Assembly (NCBI RefSeq): GCF_002006795.1
Contig: NZ_MVDN01000003.1
Coordinates: forward strand, 232,654 to 274,792
Length of the DNA stretch: 42,139 nucleotides
Origin: Wohlfahrtiimonas populi
GTDB lineage: Bacteria; Pseudomonadota; Gammaproteobacteria; Cardiobacteriales; Wohlfahrtiimonadaceae
Direction of reading: 5' to 3'
Below are positions 1 through 10,393 of this stretch, in pieces. The notes beneath the pieces were generated by a model. The model was not told the origin of the DNA, did no database searches, and saw only the letters and a program-made list of their open reading frames with translations. A program made the translations under genes and the position numbers. How positions within the stretch are numbered: the first letter of the stretch is position 1; each line of letters opens with the position of its first letter.

Positions 1-282
1 GTATTTGAATTCTCTGGTCCATTCCCAGCTGGCGAAGAGGGACATGGATTTTATAATCTTGACGCAACCAGTGGCTTCCAAGGTCATTTAAGATACAAAA
101 ATTGCGGTGCAATTTATTTTATCACTCGCCCTTTCCGTGGCTCTGAAACTCGCAGCATTTTATTTGCTAACCATGATGGCGGCATTATGTTCAAGATCTT
201 CTTAGGTCGTGATGAAAACCGCATTATTTTCCCAGAACAAATTGAAAAATTCCAAGCATTAGCAAAAGAGTTTAAAGCATAA
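1..282 (+). CDS. hutX: Heme utilization carrier protein HutX (3' part only)
   Basis: The first 282 bases are one open frame that runs in from outside the window and ends in TAA, giving about 93 C-terminal residues. The sequence has the hallmarks of the HutX/ChuX cytosolic heme carrier family: an HGFYNLD stretch, then GHLRYKNC, RPFRGSETRSI and the late FKIFLGRDENR block. Members of this family bind heme in the cytoplasm and hand it to a heme-degrading partner, after uptake through TonB-dependent receptors. The start lies outside the window, so promoter and operon cannot be judged. A terminator follows 37 bases downstream. The tonB-exbB-exbD set near 37 kb would supply energy for heme uptake, although the two loci are far apart. 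The family assignment is firm; the exact function is inferred from the family. Confidence 0.82.
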   Translation, partial: VFEFSGPFPAGEEGHGFYNLDATSGFQGHLRYKNCGAIYFITRPFRGSETRSILFANHDGGIMFKIFLGRDENRIIFPEQIEKFQALAKEFKA

Positions 283-318
283 ATATAACAAACCTTTGTT
301 TACTAGTCCTAGACGTTG

Positions 319-355
319 GGCTTCATCGACCTGCATCATGAAGCCATTTTTTTTG
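319..355 (+). terminator. Rho-independent terminator after hutX
   Basis: A perfect 8-base stem (GGCTTCAT at 319-326 with ATGAAGCC at 338-345) is followed by a run of eight T. It ends the hutX transcript just before the convergent gene that finishes at 360. Confidence 0.85.
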
Positions 356-359
356 CCTC

Positions 360-1886
360 TTATTTAAAACCAAACTCTAATCCATATTTATATTCATTGA
401 TCATATTATTGTCTTTAATGATTTCTAAAGGTCGATTAGACAAAGATTCTATCGTTTTCAGATCAAGCATTTCCATCGCCATAATTCTATCAATAGCGTA
501 TTCAGAAGCAGGATCTCCCTTTTTAAAAATAGGTTTGCCATCAAAATGTAAGTTATACAATTTTTCACGTGTTTGCGGTGTGCGGTTGGCCAAGAAATTC
601 TGATGAGAACTATATATAAAACCTAATTCACCCCAATATGAATATGGAAATACCGAATTAGTCGTTTTCAATACATCTAATAACCTTGTGCTATTGAGCG
701 CTACAATACCATTTTCATTCAAACTATTAGAGAGCAAGCCCATCATTTCTTGTGATAAAATATTCGTCGCTCCAGATCTCCAATGATAGGTTGTATTCAT
801 TACAATAAGATCATATTTTTCTGTAGAATTACGACGTAACCAACGACGACCATCATCCACATGAATTGTGATTCTCTTATCACTTAAAACAGGGGCAATG
901 TCTGGATATTGTGCAATTGCATCCACATAACCAGGATTTAGCTCAATGGCATCAATTATTTCTAATGTAGGAAAGCTCGATAACATTCTTAACCATGCAC
1001 CACCACTCACACCAATCACTAACGCTCTTTTGGGCTCAGGATGTACAACATCTAAAATCAATACTCGACTCAAAGTATTGAGATCAGTGATAGGATCCAC
1101 TTGCATAATGCCATCATAAACATTACCACCATAAATAATCTCTACACCATTTGTTGGTCTAATATCGATCACACCATGCCGATTCTCAGCACTGTATGTT
1201 GTATTTGGATTTTTATTCATTTTAAAATAACGAGGATCATTAACATAGCCAATGTTCATTATAATAATTGCCAAACTGGCCGTAATAATCACAATCCCCA
1301 TGACTCTCTGTACTTGACTAGCAAGTATCATACTCACTGCCAAAAGCGATACAAAAGCACCTATATAAATAAATGCTTGATACGTTGTGATATAAGCTAA
1401 AACAACCAACCCAAAGAAGATTGTACCCAATGTCGCACCAATAATATTAGCACAGTACACTATTGAAACAGATGAACCGATTTTTTTCTCATTTTTTAAT
1501 GAACTACCCAAATGATGGGCAATTGGGAACATGCTTGCTTTTAAACAAGATGTTAAAAAGATCAATGGAACATAAACAAACATTCTTTGAGAGAATTTTG
1601 ACATGATCATATCCACCAAATACGGCACAAATAGATCCAACACACCACCAATCAATAGAACCACCCCTCCAAAAAACATAATTTTGGAATAGTCATTCTT
1701 CATGCAAATGTTTTTACCTAAAATCGCACCTGCTGCGATTCCCAACAAATAAAGTGTTAATACAAATGAAAATGATTGTGGTGTGCCACTAAATTCATAA
1801 CTCACAATTCTAAACCAAAGCATCTCTTGCCCAAGGCTCACGAAACCAATGGAAAAAGATAAAAACAATGCAAACATTCTTAACAT
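360..1886 (-). CDS. Membrane-anchored spermidine synthase-like protein (second half of a split MFS/synthase pair)
   Basis: This 508-residue protein has about seven hydrophobic segments in residues 1-212, then a soluble domain shaped like a spermidine/spermine synthase-type Rossmann methyltransferase fold. Visible motifs are VIGVSGGAW (290-298), DAIELNPGY (312-320) and HVDDGRRWL (342-350). The residue normally occupied by the catalytic Asp of aminopropyltransferases (the VDSSDP-like motif) is Asn here (VMNTTYHW, N364). True spermidine synthesis is therefore doubtful. The start codon overlaps the stop of the upstream gene by one base (TAATG), so translation is probably coupled. Together the two proteins (204 + 508 residues) match the layout of single-chain 'fused MFS/spermidine synthase' proteins. 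The substrate is unknown. The fold is clear; the activity is not. Confidence 0.75.
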   Translation of the reverse strand: MLRMFALFLSFSIGFVSLGQEMLWFRIVSYEFSGTPQSFSFVLTLYLLGIAAGAILGKNICMKNDYSKIMFFGGVVLLIGGVLDLFVPYLVDMIMSKFSQRMFVYVPLIFLTSCLKASMFPIAHHLGSSLKNEKKIGSSVSIVYCANIIGATLGTIFFGLVVLAYITTYQAFIYIGAFVSLLAVSMILASQVQRVMGIVIITASLAIIIMNIGYVNDPRYFKMNKNPNTTYSAENRHGVIDIRPTNGVEIIYGGNVYDGIMQVDPITDLNTLSRVLILDVVHPEPKRALVIGVSGGAWLRMLSSFPTLEIIDAIELNPGYVDAIAQYPDIAPVLSDKRITIHVDDGRRWLRRNSTEKYDLIVMNTTYHWRSGATNILSQEMMGLLSNSLNENGIVALNSTRLLDVLKTTNSVFPYSYWGELGFIYSSHQNFLANRTPQTREKLYNLHFDGKPIFKKGDPASEYAIDRIMAMEMLDLKTIESLSNRPLEIIKDNNMINEYKYGLEFGFK

Positions 1887-2500
1887 TATGCTTCTCCTCT
1901 AAATAACATAAATGTGCCAATTGCAACAACAAAATTGATTAATGCAGCCAGTACAATCACAATATCTAGTGTGAAATAATGAAATAAAACAAAGCCTGTT
2001 AAAAATGCCCCCAATGTCGCACCAAATGTATTCACTGCATATAAATGCCCAGTGGAATGTCCAATGTTATTCCACTGCTTGACAACGTAAGTAATTAAAA
2101 TGGGTAAAGTTGCCCCCATCAATAATGCTGGGATCAGTACTAAAATGAAATTAACTAAAGCAATTACAAATAAATTGTATTGAATGAATAGATCACCCAC
2201 TACCAAAATCAACGTATAGCTCATTAAGCCATATAAGCCAATCCCAATTTCACAGCAACAAAATAGCAATAAAGTTTTATTGGGATATTTATCAGATAAC
2301 ACCCCGCCAATGATAGCACCGAATCCTAAGCCCAACATAAATGCTGCAACAATGATTGTAGCAGATTCATAATTCGAGCCAAATGCGATATTTAAAACCC
2401 TTTGCCAAGAAACTTGATACATTAAACCAGAACTACCTGACAAAAAGAATAAACAGCTCAATACAGCTAACACTGTATTATTTTTTATTAACTTATTCAT
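1886..2500 (-). CDS. MFS-like membrane half of a split spermidine synthase-like transporter
   Basis: A 204-residue, very hydrophobic protein with about six membrane segments. It corresponds to the first membrane half of the 'fused MFS/spermidine synthase' family. Its N-terminal motif SGLMYQVSWQRVL is echoed at the start of the next protein (GFVSLGQEMLWFRIV), which suggests that the two membrane halves descend from a duplication. It ends on TAATG, directly coupling it to the downstream synthase-like gene. The ATG at 2500 is preceded by GAGAA at a plausible distance for a ribosome site. In most genomes this half is joined to the next one in a single chain; here they are two genes. Transport substrate and role are unknown. 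Confidence 0.7.
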   Translation of the reverse strand: MNKLIKNNTVLAVLSCLFFLSGSSGLMYQVSWQRVLNIAFGSNYESATIIVAAFMLGLGFGAIIGGVLSDKYPNKTLLLFCCCEIGIGLYGLMSYTLILVVGDLFIQYNLFVIALVNFILVLIPALLMGATLPILITYVVKQWNNIGHSTGHLYAVNTFGATLGAFLTGFVLFHYFTLDIVIVLAALINFVVAIGTFMLFRGEA

Positions 2501-2551
2501 ACATTCTCATATAAATTTATTATTAAATATTTTGGCTAGGTATTCTCCAAT

Positions 2552-4114
2552 TTATTTAGTATCTATGCAAGCAATATTCTCTCGCAATATCTGATAAACC
2601 TTATCCATATCCACATATTGTCTAATATGATCCGCTAAGCGATCATACTGTGCATTTTTATAATCCATATCATTGGCTAGCATTTGTGCGGATGTTTGTG
2701 ATGCACTCAACGAATCTTCTGCCACAATTTCAATATCTTGATAATACGGAATAACCCCCAAAACAGGCACTTTGCATAAATCTTCAATCATCTTCACACC
2801 TGATTCAAAGAACTTCATATCACCACGGAACTTATTAATGATAATGCCTTTAATGTAAGGTCGCTCTTCTTCTGGCAACAACATGATCGAACCATATAAA
2901 CTTGCAAAAATTCCACCTCGTTCGATATCCGCTATCAAAACAATATTCGCTTTGGCATAAATTCCCATTGCGATATTGACCATATCTCGTTCTTTCAGAT
3001 TCAATTCAGAAATACTGCCTGCACCTTCCAAAACCATTGGCGAATATTGCTCCGCTAAGCGATCATAAGCGTGATGCGCTTCATCCCGCAAATGTAACCA
3101 ACCATCACCACGAAAATATTCATACGCATTTTTAACACCCAATGATTGACCCAAAAGTAATACATTGCTTTGATGATCCGCTGTGGGTTTTAACATAATA
3201 GGATTCATATCAACTGTTGGTTCGACTCCTGCTGCTTCCGCCTGTGTCGATTGAGCAATTGCCATTTCAGCACCATCATCTAACGTGACACTGAAATTTG
3301 ACATATTTTGCGCTTTAAAAGGCGCAGGCTGATAGCCATCTTGCTTAAAAATACGACAAAAACCTGTTGTAATCACGCTTTTACCAACATCACTGCCTGT
3401 GCCTACAAACATAATCGGTGCTAATTTTTTCATATCATCCTTTTTGCTCATCAAATATGGCAAGGCTTCCTGTAAATCTTCCATTAAATATTGCACGTCA
3501 TTTTTACAAAGTGGCCGATAACCAAATGCAACACCCATCATATCAATATTTGCTAATTTTGCGGCTTCTCGATCATCTAAGGAATCACCAATCATGACAG
3601 CGTCTTTAGCTTCAATCTTCAGTGCTTGTAATGCTTTTAATAATAGATCAGGCGCAGGCTTATGTGCGCCATCTTGCCCTGCCATGATGACATCAAAATA
3701 TTCATGGATGCCCAAAGATTTCAATAATGCATAGGTTAATTCATTTTTCTTATTCGTAATTAAAGCAATCGCAATATCATTTTGCTTCAATGCTTTTAAA
3801 AGTGTTAATGCACCTTTAGATAAAATAGTGTGTTCACAAATATGTGCTAAATAATAAGCTTCATATGTATCTGCCAAAGCCTGAATTAAATCATCTGTTA
3901 TGCGATTAGGCTCATTGACCAAGCTTTCTTGCAATGTACGCTTAGACAATAGCCAAACACCATCACCAATGTAATTCTGAACATTGCGATCATCAATGGC
4001 AGGTAAATCTAAGCTTTGTAATCCTTGCTGAATCGCAGCAATGCGATCAGGCAATGTATTCACCAACGTACCATCTAAATCGATCAATACTGCTTTAACG
4101 TTACAATCTTTCAT
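2552..4114 (-). CDS. HAD phosphatase fused to a CobQ-like ATPase without the glutaminase domain
   Basis: Residues 1 to about 222 form a phosphoglycolate phosphatase-like HAD hydrolase: DLDGT (12-16), T120 in LITNKK, K152, and GDSLDD (176-181). Residues from about 228 resemble the N-terminal synthetase domain of cobyric acid synthase CobQ/CbiP: P-loop GTGSDVGKS (238-246), KAQNMSNFS, QAEAAGVEPTVDMNPIMLKP, and EGAGSISELNLKERDMVN (363-380). Authentic CobQ is about 490 residues and carries a C-terminal glutamine amidotransferase domain. Here only about 65 residues follow the GVIPYYQ block, and they end in a YDRLADHIRQYVDMDKVYQIL-like tail that, from memory, resembles the extreme CobQ C-terminus. 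The glutaminase domain appears to be absent. No other cobalamin gene is visible nearby, though a B12-binding-type radical SAM protein lies at 38.4 kb. Both domains are clear; the joint function is unknown. Confidence 0.78.
   Translation of the reverse strand: MKDCNVKAVLIDLDGTLVNTLPDRIAAIQQGLQSLDLPAIDDRNVQNYIGDGVWLLSKRTLQESLVNEPNRITDDLIQALADTYEAYYLAHICEHTILSKGALTLLKALKQNDIAIALITNKKNELTYALLKSLGIHEYFDVIMAGQDGAHKPAPDLLLKALQALKIEAKDAVMIGDSLDDREAAKLANIDMMGVAFGYRPLCKNDVQYLMEDLQEALPYLMSKKDDMKKLAPIMFVGTGSDVGKSVITTGFCRIFKQDGYQPAPFKAQNMSNFSVTLDDGAEMAIAQSTQAEAAGVEPTVDMNPIMLKPTADHQSNVLLLGQSLGVKNAYEYFRGDGWLHLRDEAHHAYDRLAEQYSPMVLEGAGSISELNLKERDMVNIAMGIYAKANIVLIADIERGGIFASLYGSIMLLPEEERPYIKGIIINKFRGDMKFFESGVKMIEDLCKVPVLGVIPYYQDIEIVAEDSLSASQTSAQMLANDMDYKNAQYDRLADHIRQYVDMDKVYQILRENIACIDTK
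3431..3445 (-). promoter_or_regulatory. Internal ribosome-binding site before the CobQ-like domain
   Basis: Inside the fusion gene the minus strand reads AAAAAGGATGATATG. This is a good Shine-Dalgarno core (AAGGA) four bases before the ATG of codon 228, exactly where a stand-alone CobQ would start (MKKLAPIMFVGTG). It is either a relic of two formerly separate genes or a working site that yields a separate CobQ-like protein. Confidence 0.5.
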
Positions 4115-4369
4115 ATAATCTTCACTGTTATCTTTTCAGCTCAAGTTTACAGATTTTCTAACTCGATTGCTCTCATAGTTATCTAGAAACGCACCAATAT
4201 AAATATTTATATGCCTTGCTATGAACAAAGTAGCTATAACAAACAATATGAAAAATAAAGGTCATTATGCAATTTTGACAAACATAGTTCCATAATTGAA
4301 ACGATAAACCACTGTTTTATAGATTATAATAGCTTTAATCTTTAAATTATTCCAAAAAGGAAACAATCT
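4115..4369. promoter_or_regulatory. Divergent intergenic region upstream of the pirin gene and the HAD-CobQ gene
   Basis: This 255-base AT-rich gap separates two divergent genes and should hold promoters for both. A perfect TATAAT lies at 4325-4330, 40 bases before the pirin start. A perfect TTGACA lies at 4275-4280, but it is too far from that -10 to pair with it. No repeat or operator stands out. Confidence 0.35.
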
Positions 4370-5092
4370 ATGAAAAACTATAAAATCTTGCGCAGTGAAG
4401 ATCGTGGTTATGCTTCTCATGGTTGGTTAAAAAGCCATCATTCCTTTAGCTTTGCCAATTATCACAATCCTGAATGGGTTCATTTTGGTGCTTTACGCGT
4501 CATCAATGATGATGTTGTGATGGGCGGTCGTGGATTTGGCTCACATCCACACGATAATATGGAAATCATTTCCATTCCGTTATCAGGAGATTTGGCGCAT
4601 AAAGATAGCAATGGCAATGAAAAAGTGATCAAAAATGGCGACATTCAAGTAATGAGCGCAGGCACAGGCATCATTCACAGCGAATATAATGCCAATGAAG
4701 ATCGTGATGTCAACTTTTTACAAATCTGGGTTTTCCCAAATGAAAGAAATATCACGCCACACTATCAACAAAAAACCATTAATTTTGATAAAAGCCACAA
4801 CAACTTTTTAACATTATTATCACCTGATCGTGATGCTGAAGAAAGTGTTTGGATTCATCAAAATGCATGGTTTTCATTGGCAACCATTGATGCCAATGCA
4901 GCTGTGCAATACCAAAAGCATGATGCTAACAATGGTACATATATCTTTATTTTGGAAGGTGATGCAATTGTGCGTGATGAAAAACTCAATACAAAAGATG
5001 CGATCATGTTTGATGATTTAGCTGACTTTTCAGTGAATACTCAAAATAATCCTGCAAAAGTATTAATTTTAGAAGTTCCGATGAATTTCTAA
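4370..5092 (+). CDS. Pirin family protein (YhhW/quercetinase-like bicupin)
   Basis: A 240-residue pirin, the usual length for the YhhW type. The cupin metal site is intact: H59 and H61 in GSHPHDNMEI, and H103 and E105 in GTGIIHSEY. The PFPNERN-like segment and the second, degenerate cupin follow. Bacterial pirins of this type bind a metal ion, and some show quercetin 2,3-dioxygenase activity in vitro; their cellular role is often unclear. The ATG is preceded by AAAAGGA at a workable spacing. The last 24 bases overlap the end of trmO on the other strand. It appears to be transcribed alone. Family assignment is firm; the physiological substrate is unknown. Confidence 0.9.
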   Translation: MKNYKILRSEDRGYASHGWLKSHHSFSFANYHNPEWVHFGALRVINDDVVMGGRGFGSHPHDNMEIISIPLSGDLAHKDSNGNEKVIKNGDIQVMSAGTGIIHSEYNANEDRDVNFLQIWVFPNERNITPHYQQKTINFDKSHNNFLTLLSPDRDAEESVWIHQNAWFSLATIDANAAVQYQKHDANNGTYIFILEGDAIVRDEKLNTKDAIMFDDLADFSVNTQNNPAKVLILEVPMNF

Positions 5093-5742
5093 GATTTCAA
5101 AACCATTATGATTGCGTTTAAACCGGACATTTAAATCCAAAATGGCAACACCATAAATGCGATCATAATCTTGATGATAAGATGGCAAAGGATTCTGAGC
5201 AATCACTGATTGAATCAAATCCTTTGCTTTTTCATCCAATAAATTGAATGCCATTTGTGCCGATGCATGAATATTCACTTCATACTTGCCAGGTGCTTCG
5301 TTGGCAAATAGAGACTTCGCATCTTCAATACTATCCGTAAATGGAATATATGGCTTAATGTCATAAATTGGCGTGCCATTCACTAAATCATGGCCAGCCA
5401 CTGTAATCACAGCATTCTCATAATCAATCGAGGCAATCTTTACAGCAGATAAACCCAAACCATTGGGGCGATATGGGCTACGTGTTGCCAATACTCCCAT
5501 TTTTTGATTACCACCCAAACGCTGTGGGCGAACTTTAGCATCGCCCTGCCACTCATTTTGATGAAAGCCGAAAATCAACCAGATGTGGCTATAATTTTCT
5601 AAGCCATCCAAAAAATCTTTAGATTGATAAGGTGGAATCAAGCGAATTTCAGCTTCCGCCGATGTCACAAGCCTTGCTTGGCGAGGAATGCCAAATTTTT
5701 CAGGATAGCATCCCTCAATGATCGCAATGGGTTCAATATTCA

Positions 5743-5743
<1 letters not shown>
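5069..5743 (-). CDS. trmO: tRNA m6t6A37 methyltransferase TrmO
   Basis: This 224-residue protein matches the TrmO/TsaA (VirR/YaeB) family. It has the GIPRQA and LVTSAEAEI region, HIWLIFGFHQN, and the strongly conserved block TRSPYRPNGLGLSAVKI. TrmO uses S-adenosylmethionine to methylate N6-threonylcarbamoyladenosine at position 37 of tRNA-Thr, improving decoding of ACY codons. The length is close to the E. coli enzyme (235). The ATG overlaps the stop of ligA by one base (TAATG), so it is probably translated by coupling at the end of the terC-to-trmO run. Its 3' end overlaps the pirin gene in convergent orientation by 24 bases, and no terminator is visible between them. Confidence 0.93.
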
Positions 5744-7776
<2,033 letters not shown>

Positions 7777-7795
7777 TTAATAATCTTTCATCCAT

Positions 7796-7832
7796 AAAAA
7801 ATGTTCTTAAAAGCATTTTTAAGAACATTTTT
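7796..7832 (-). terminator. AT-rich hairpin between zipA and ligA
   Basis: A near-perfect 17-base inverted repeat around the core ATGTTCTTAAAA / TTTTAAGAACAT, with a three-base loop (GCA at 7813-7815). The arms end in A or T runs, so it could act as a weak terminator or attenuator in either direction. The stem is GC-poor, so strength is uncertain. Confidence 0.45.
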
Positions 7833-7858
7833 CGTTATACTTTAATGGTGTGGCTCAA

Positions 7859-8734
7859 TTAGCGATGTGCTCGGTGCTTAGCCCAAGCTTGCTGTTCAAT
7901 TTCGCTCACATCTGATAATAATTTTTGTACATAATCTTGATCCACTGGGCGCTGATTTTCATCCAACAATGTACCACCCAATTCTTGACCAAAGAAAGCA
8001 GCTGCTTTTAACATGTATTGCACTGTATTCATATGCGCATCTGGCCCTGGAATTTGTGCAAAGAATAGCAAACCAGGAATTTCTGCGGTTAAAATTTCAG
8101 GATCATTAAAACTACCAGGATGAATCATGTGCGCAATACTGTACATTGGCTCATCACCCAAATACGTTGTCACGATTTGCTGTAAAAAACCTTCGCCACC
8201 GATCATCAATTTTAAATCCTGACCAACTTCTAAGACTTCTTTGCCTGAATATGGCTGATCTTCTGGCGCTTTTAAAACTAAAGCCACTGTACGAATCGGC
8301 GCTGGACGCGCAAGATTATGTTCATCCGTTGAATGAGAAACTTCTTTATCACCCAATAAAGATTCTTTGATGCGTGCAAAAAAGCTCTTTTTAGGTGCTT
8401 CTTCCGCTGGCAACATATTTTCTTCATCAAAAAGATCATAAGTTTCAGGTTTTTGTTCTTCTTTTCTGATCTCTTCTTTGTGTGCCACAGCTGCAACTTT
8501 TTCTTCAGATTTGACAGATTGTGGCGCAACCACTTCCTCTTCATAATCATCAAAGTCATCTTTTTCTTGATCTTTTGGCAATTCTTTCTGACTAAACTCA
8601 GAAAAACTACTATCAATACTTGGCTCTATTCTATCGCCATCTTCTTCATCAATTTGTTTTTTCAACACAAACCAGTAGACAATACAGCCCACAATGATTA
8701 TGAGTAAAATAATAGATCCTATTGATCCGAGCAT
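7859..8734 (-). CDS. zipA: Cell division protein ZipA
   Basis: This 291-residue protein has the ZipA layout. A single N-terminal membrane anchor (residues 1-24, rich in Ile/Leu) is followed by a charged, low-complexity linker rich in Glu, Lys and Asp up to about residue 145. The globular FtsZ-binding domain then runs to near the end (VALVLKAPEDQPYSG, MIHPGSFNDPE, PGLLFFAQIPGP, AAAFFGQELGGTLLDE). ZipA tethers FtsZ filaments to the inner membrane during septum assembly. It is slightly shorter than E. coli ZipA (328), mostly in the linker. It sits 97 bases upstream of ligA and downstream of the RDD protein gene in the same direction. Confidence 0.95.
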   Translation of the reverse strand: MLGSIGSIILLIIIVGCIVYWFVLKKQIDEEDGDRIEPSIDSSFSEFSQKELPKDQEKDDFDDYEEEVVAPQSVKSEEKVAAVAHKEEIRKEEQKPETYDLFDEENMLPAEEAPKKSFFARIKESLLGDKEVSHSTDEHNLARPAPIRTVALVLKAPEDQPYSGKEVLEVGQDLKLMIGGEGFLQQIVTTYLGDEPMYSIAHMIHPGSFNDPEILTAEIPGLLFFAQIPGPDAHMNTVQYMLKAAAFFGQELGGTLLDENQRPVDQDYVQKLLSDVSEIEQQAWAKHRAHR

Positions 8735-8825
8735 ACCTATTTCCTTATTCGCGTTTTTTATATCTGATAAAGGTGATAATCAAAGCTCTATCATACTAAA
8801 AAAATAACATTTCAACTATTTAATC

Positions 8826-9746
8826 TTATTGCTTTGACTGATCAATGCCCACAACTGTTGCTGTTAATCTATCAAATAATGTCTGTTTTAATCCTCGTTT
8901 ATCATAAGCACTCATGATAAAGATCCCCAAAAGAACCAACAAACCAATGCCACCCAATAAAGTTGCCAGAATAAAGAAAGCAACAATAATGAATACTTGA
9001 CGAAGTGCAGCTTGCCTTACCAAAATTTGTGGTGAAATCAGAGAATAAACTTTAATGCGGAACAGTTTTTTGCCTAAAGTTGCATTATATTTACTATCCA
9101 TCAAACCAAAGTATAAAACCTGCACAGCAAATACAAAGAACATCATTTGCATGATCAAGTTTGCAAACTCTTCATTGCCCATGTAGGTATCCACAATATT
9201 TTTAATATCTTCTTGCGTTGTAGCAGCATTCACTGCCAAAGATAATTCATGGATGGGTACTGTATTGAATAAACCTAAAGGCGCTAATACCAATTCCAAT
9301 AATAAGTTCGCAATAATCATACAGATGATCAAATCCAACAAATATGCCATCACACGTTTTGCCATAGGCGCAGGCTGAACATGCAGCACAATCTTTTTCG
9401 GTGCTTCTGTACCTTCTTGAACATCTTTCAATGTTTGCTGAATTTGCTGAAATGCATCTTCTAATAATTGCTCAGTCTCTTTTTCAACATCACGAATGGT
9501 TTGACCATCTTGATTCAATGGCTCAATCTGAATCACTAAGCCCAAATCACCCAAATAATCGCGGATGTATTCTGCTTCTTCTAATGTTGCTTCTCTTTTA
9601 ACAACTGTTTTATCATTAGAAAACCACGACTCAAAAAAATTATCATCTTTTTGATAAGCGCCCGCCAATGCTCTCATCGCCATTTCTTGTGAATGCCCTG
9701 CTTTCAATTCACCGTAAAAAAGTGCCTGGTATTTCGATTGTTCCAC
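8826..9746 (-). CDS. RDD family membrane protein with a soluble N-terminal domain
   Basis: Residues 1 to about 120 are soluble and mostly helical, with no motif I recognise. Residues from about 127 form an RDD domain: the KRVMAYLLDLIICM segment carries the signature Arg and Asp, followed by hydrophobic segments near 195-215 and 245-285, and the typical GKKLFRIKVYS loop between them. RDD proteins are small inner-membrane proteins, some implicated in transport or stress, but with no common function. The gene lies 20 bases downstream of ubiX and 91 bases upstream of zipA, inside the minus-strand run. Confidence 0.85.
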   Translation of the reverse strand: MEQSKYQALFYGELKAGHSQEMAMRALAGAYQKDDNFFESWFSNDKTVVKREATLEEAEYIRDYLGDLGLVIQIEPLNQDGQTIRDVEKETEQLLEDAFQQIQQTLKDVQEGTEAPKKIVLHVQPAPMAKRVMAYLLDLIICMIIANLLLELVLAPLGLFNTVPIHELSLAVNAATTQEDIKNIVDTYMGNEEFANLIMQMMFFVFAVQVLYFGLMDSKYNATLGKKLFRIKVYSLISPQILVRQAALRQVFIIVAFFILATLLGGIGLLVLLGIFIMSAYDKRGLKQTLFDRLTATVVGIDQSKQ

Positions 9747-9766
9747 TGTTTATCCTTACAATTTGC

Positions 9767-10393
9767 TTATTTTGAATCGCCCCATTTATTCATGAGATCA
9801 TGCTCGATATTCAATTGATCTAGAATTCTAGCAACCATGAAGTCAATGATATCTTCCACAGTTTTTGGCATATGATAAAAACCAGGATTGGCAGGCATCA
9901 CAATCGCACCCGCTTCGGTCAACGTTAACATATTTTTTAAATGGATGGCGTTGAAAGGTGTTTCACGTAAGACAATCACCAATGACTTACGCTCTTTCAT
10001 CATCACATCAGCAGCACGTTCAATTAAATTATTGGATTGCCCTGTTGCAACTGCACTCAATGTGCCTGTTGTGGCAGGTACAATCACCATTGCTTTAGAA
10101 ACATTTGATCCTGATGCCATTGGTGCACTCCAATCTTCAATGCCATAAACTTCCACTAAAGATGGATCATCACATTTCACCAATGATAATAAACGTTCTT
10201 TTTGAACTTGTGGCTGATTGCCCAATTGAATATCCATTTCCATCGCAAAAACTAGCAATGCAGCTTTACTGATGACAATATTCAAAGGATATCCGTAAGA
10301 TAATAATACTTCGATTAAACGCAAGCTATACTGGACGCCAGAAGCGCCAGTAATCGCAATAGAGATTCTTTCTTTCTCTTTAAACTTAGGCAT
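9767..10393 (-). CDS. ubiX: Flavin prenyltransferase UbiX
   Basis: A 208-residue UbiX/Pad1-type flavoprotein. The FMN-binding loop ITGASGVQYSLRLIEVL is at the N-terminus. SGSNVSKAMVIVPATTGTLSA, the NNLIERAADVMMKERK block and LRETPFNAIHLKNMLTLTEAGA are the other conserved regions. UbiX attaches a dimethylallyl group to FMN, giving the prenylated cofactor used by the UbiD decarboxylase in ubiquinone synthesis. No ubiD is visible here. The start ATG overlaps the end of hslO by eight bases. Confidence 0.95.
   Translation of the reverse strand: MPKFKEKERISIAITGASGVQYSLRLIEVLLSYGYPLNIVISKAALLVFAMEMDIQLGNQPQVQKERLLSLVKCDDPSLVEVYGIEDWSAPMASGSNVSKAMVIVPATTGTLSAVATGQSNNLIERAADVMMKERKSLVIVLRETPFNAIHLKNMLTLTEAGAIVMPANPGFYHMPKTVEDIIDFMVARILDQLNIEHDLMNKWGDSK

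Noticed and set aside
8278-8616. Minus-strand open frame of about 112 codons, Lys/Leu-rich
   Set aside because: It is a shifted frame of the zipA charged linker, where base composition suppresses stop codons.
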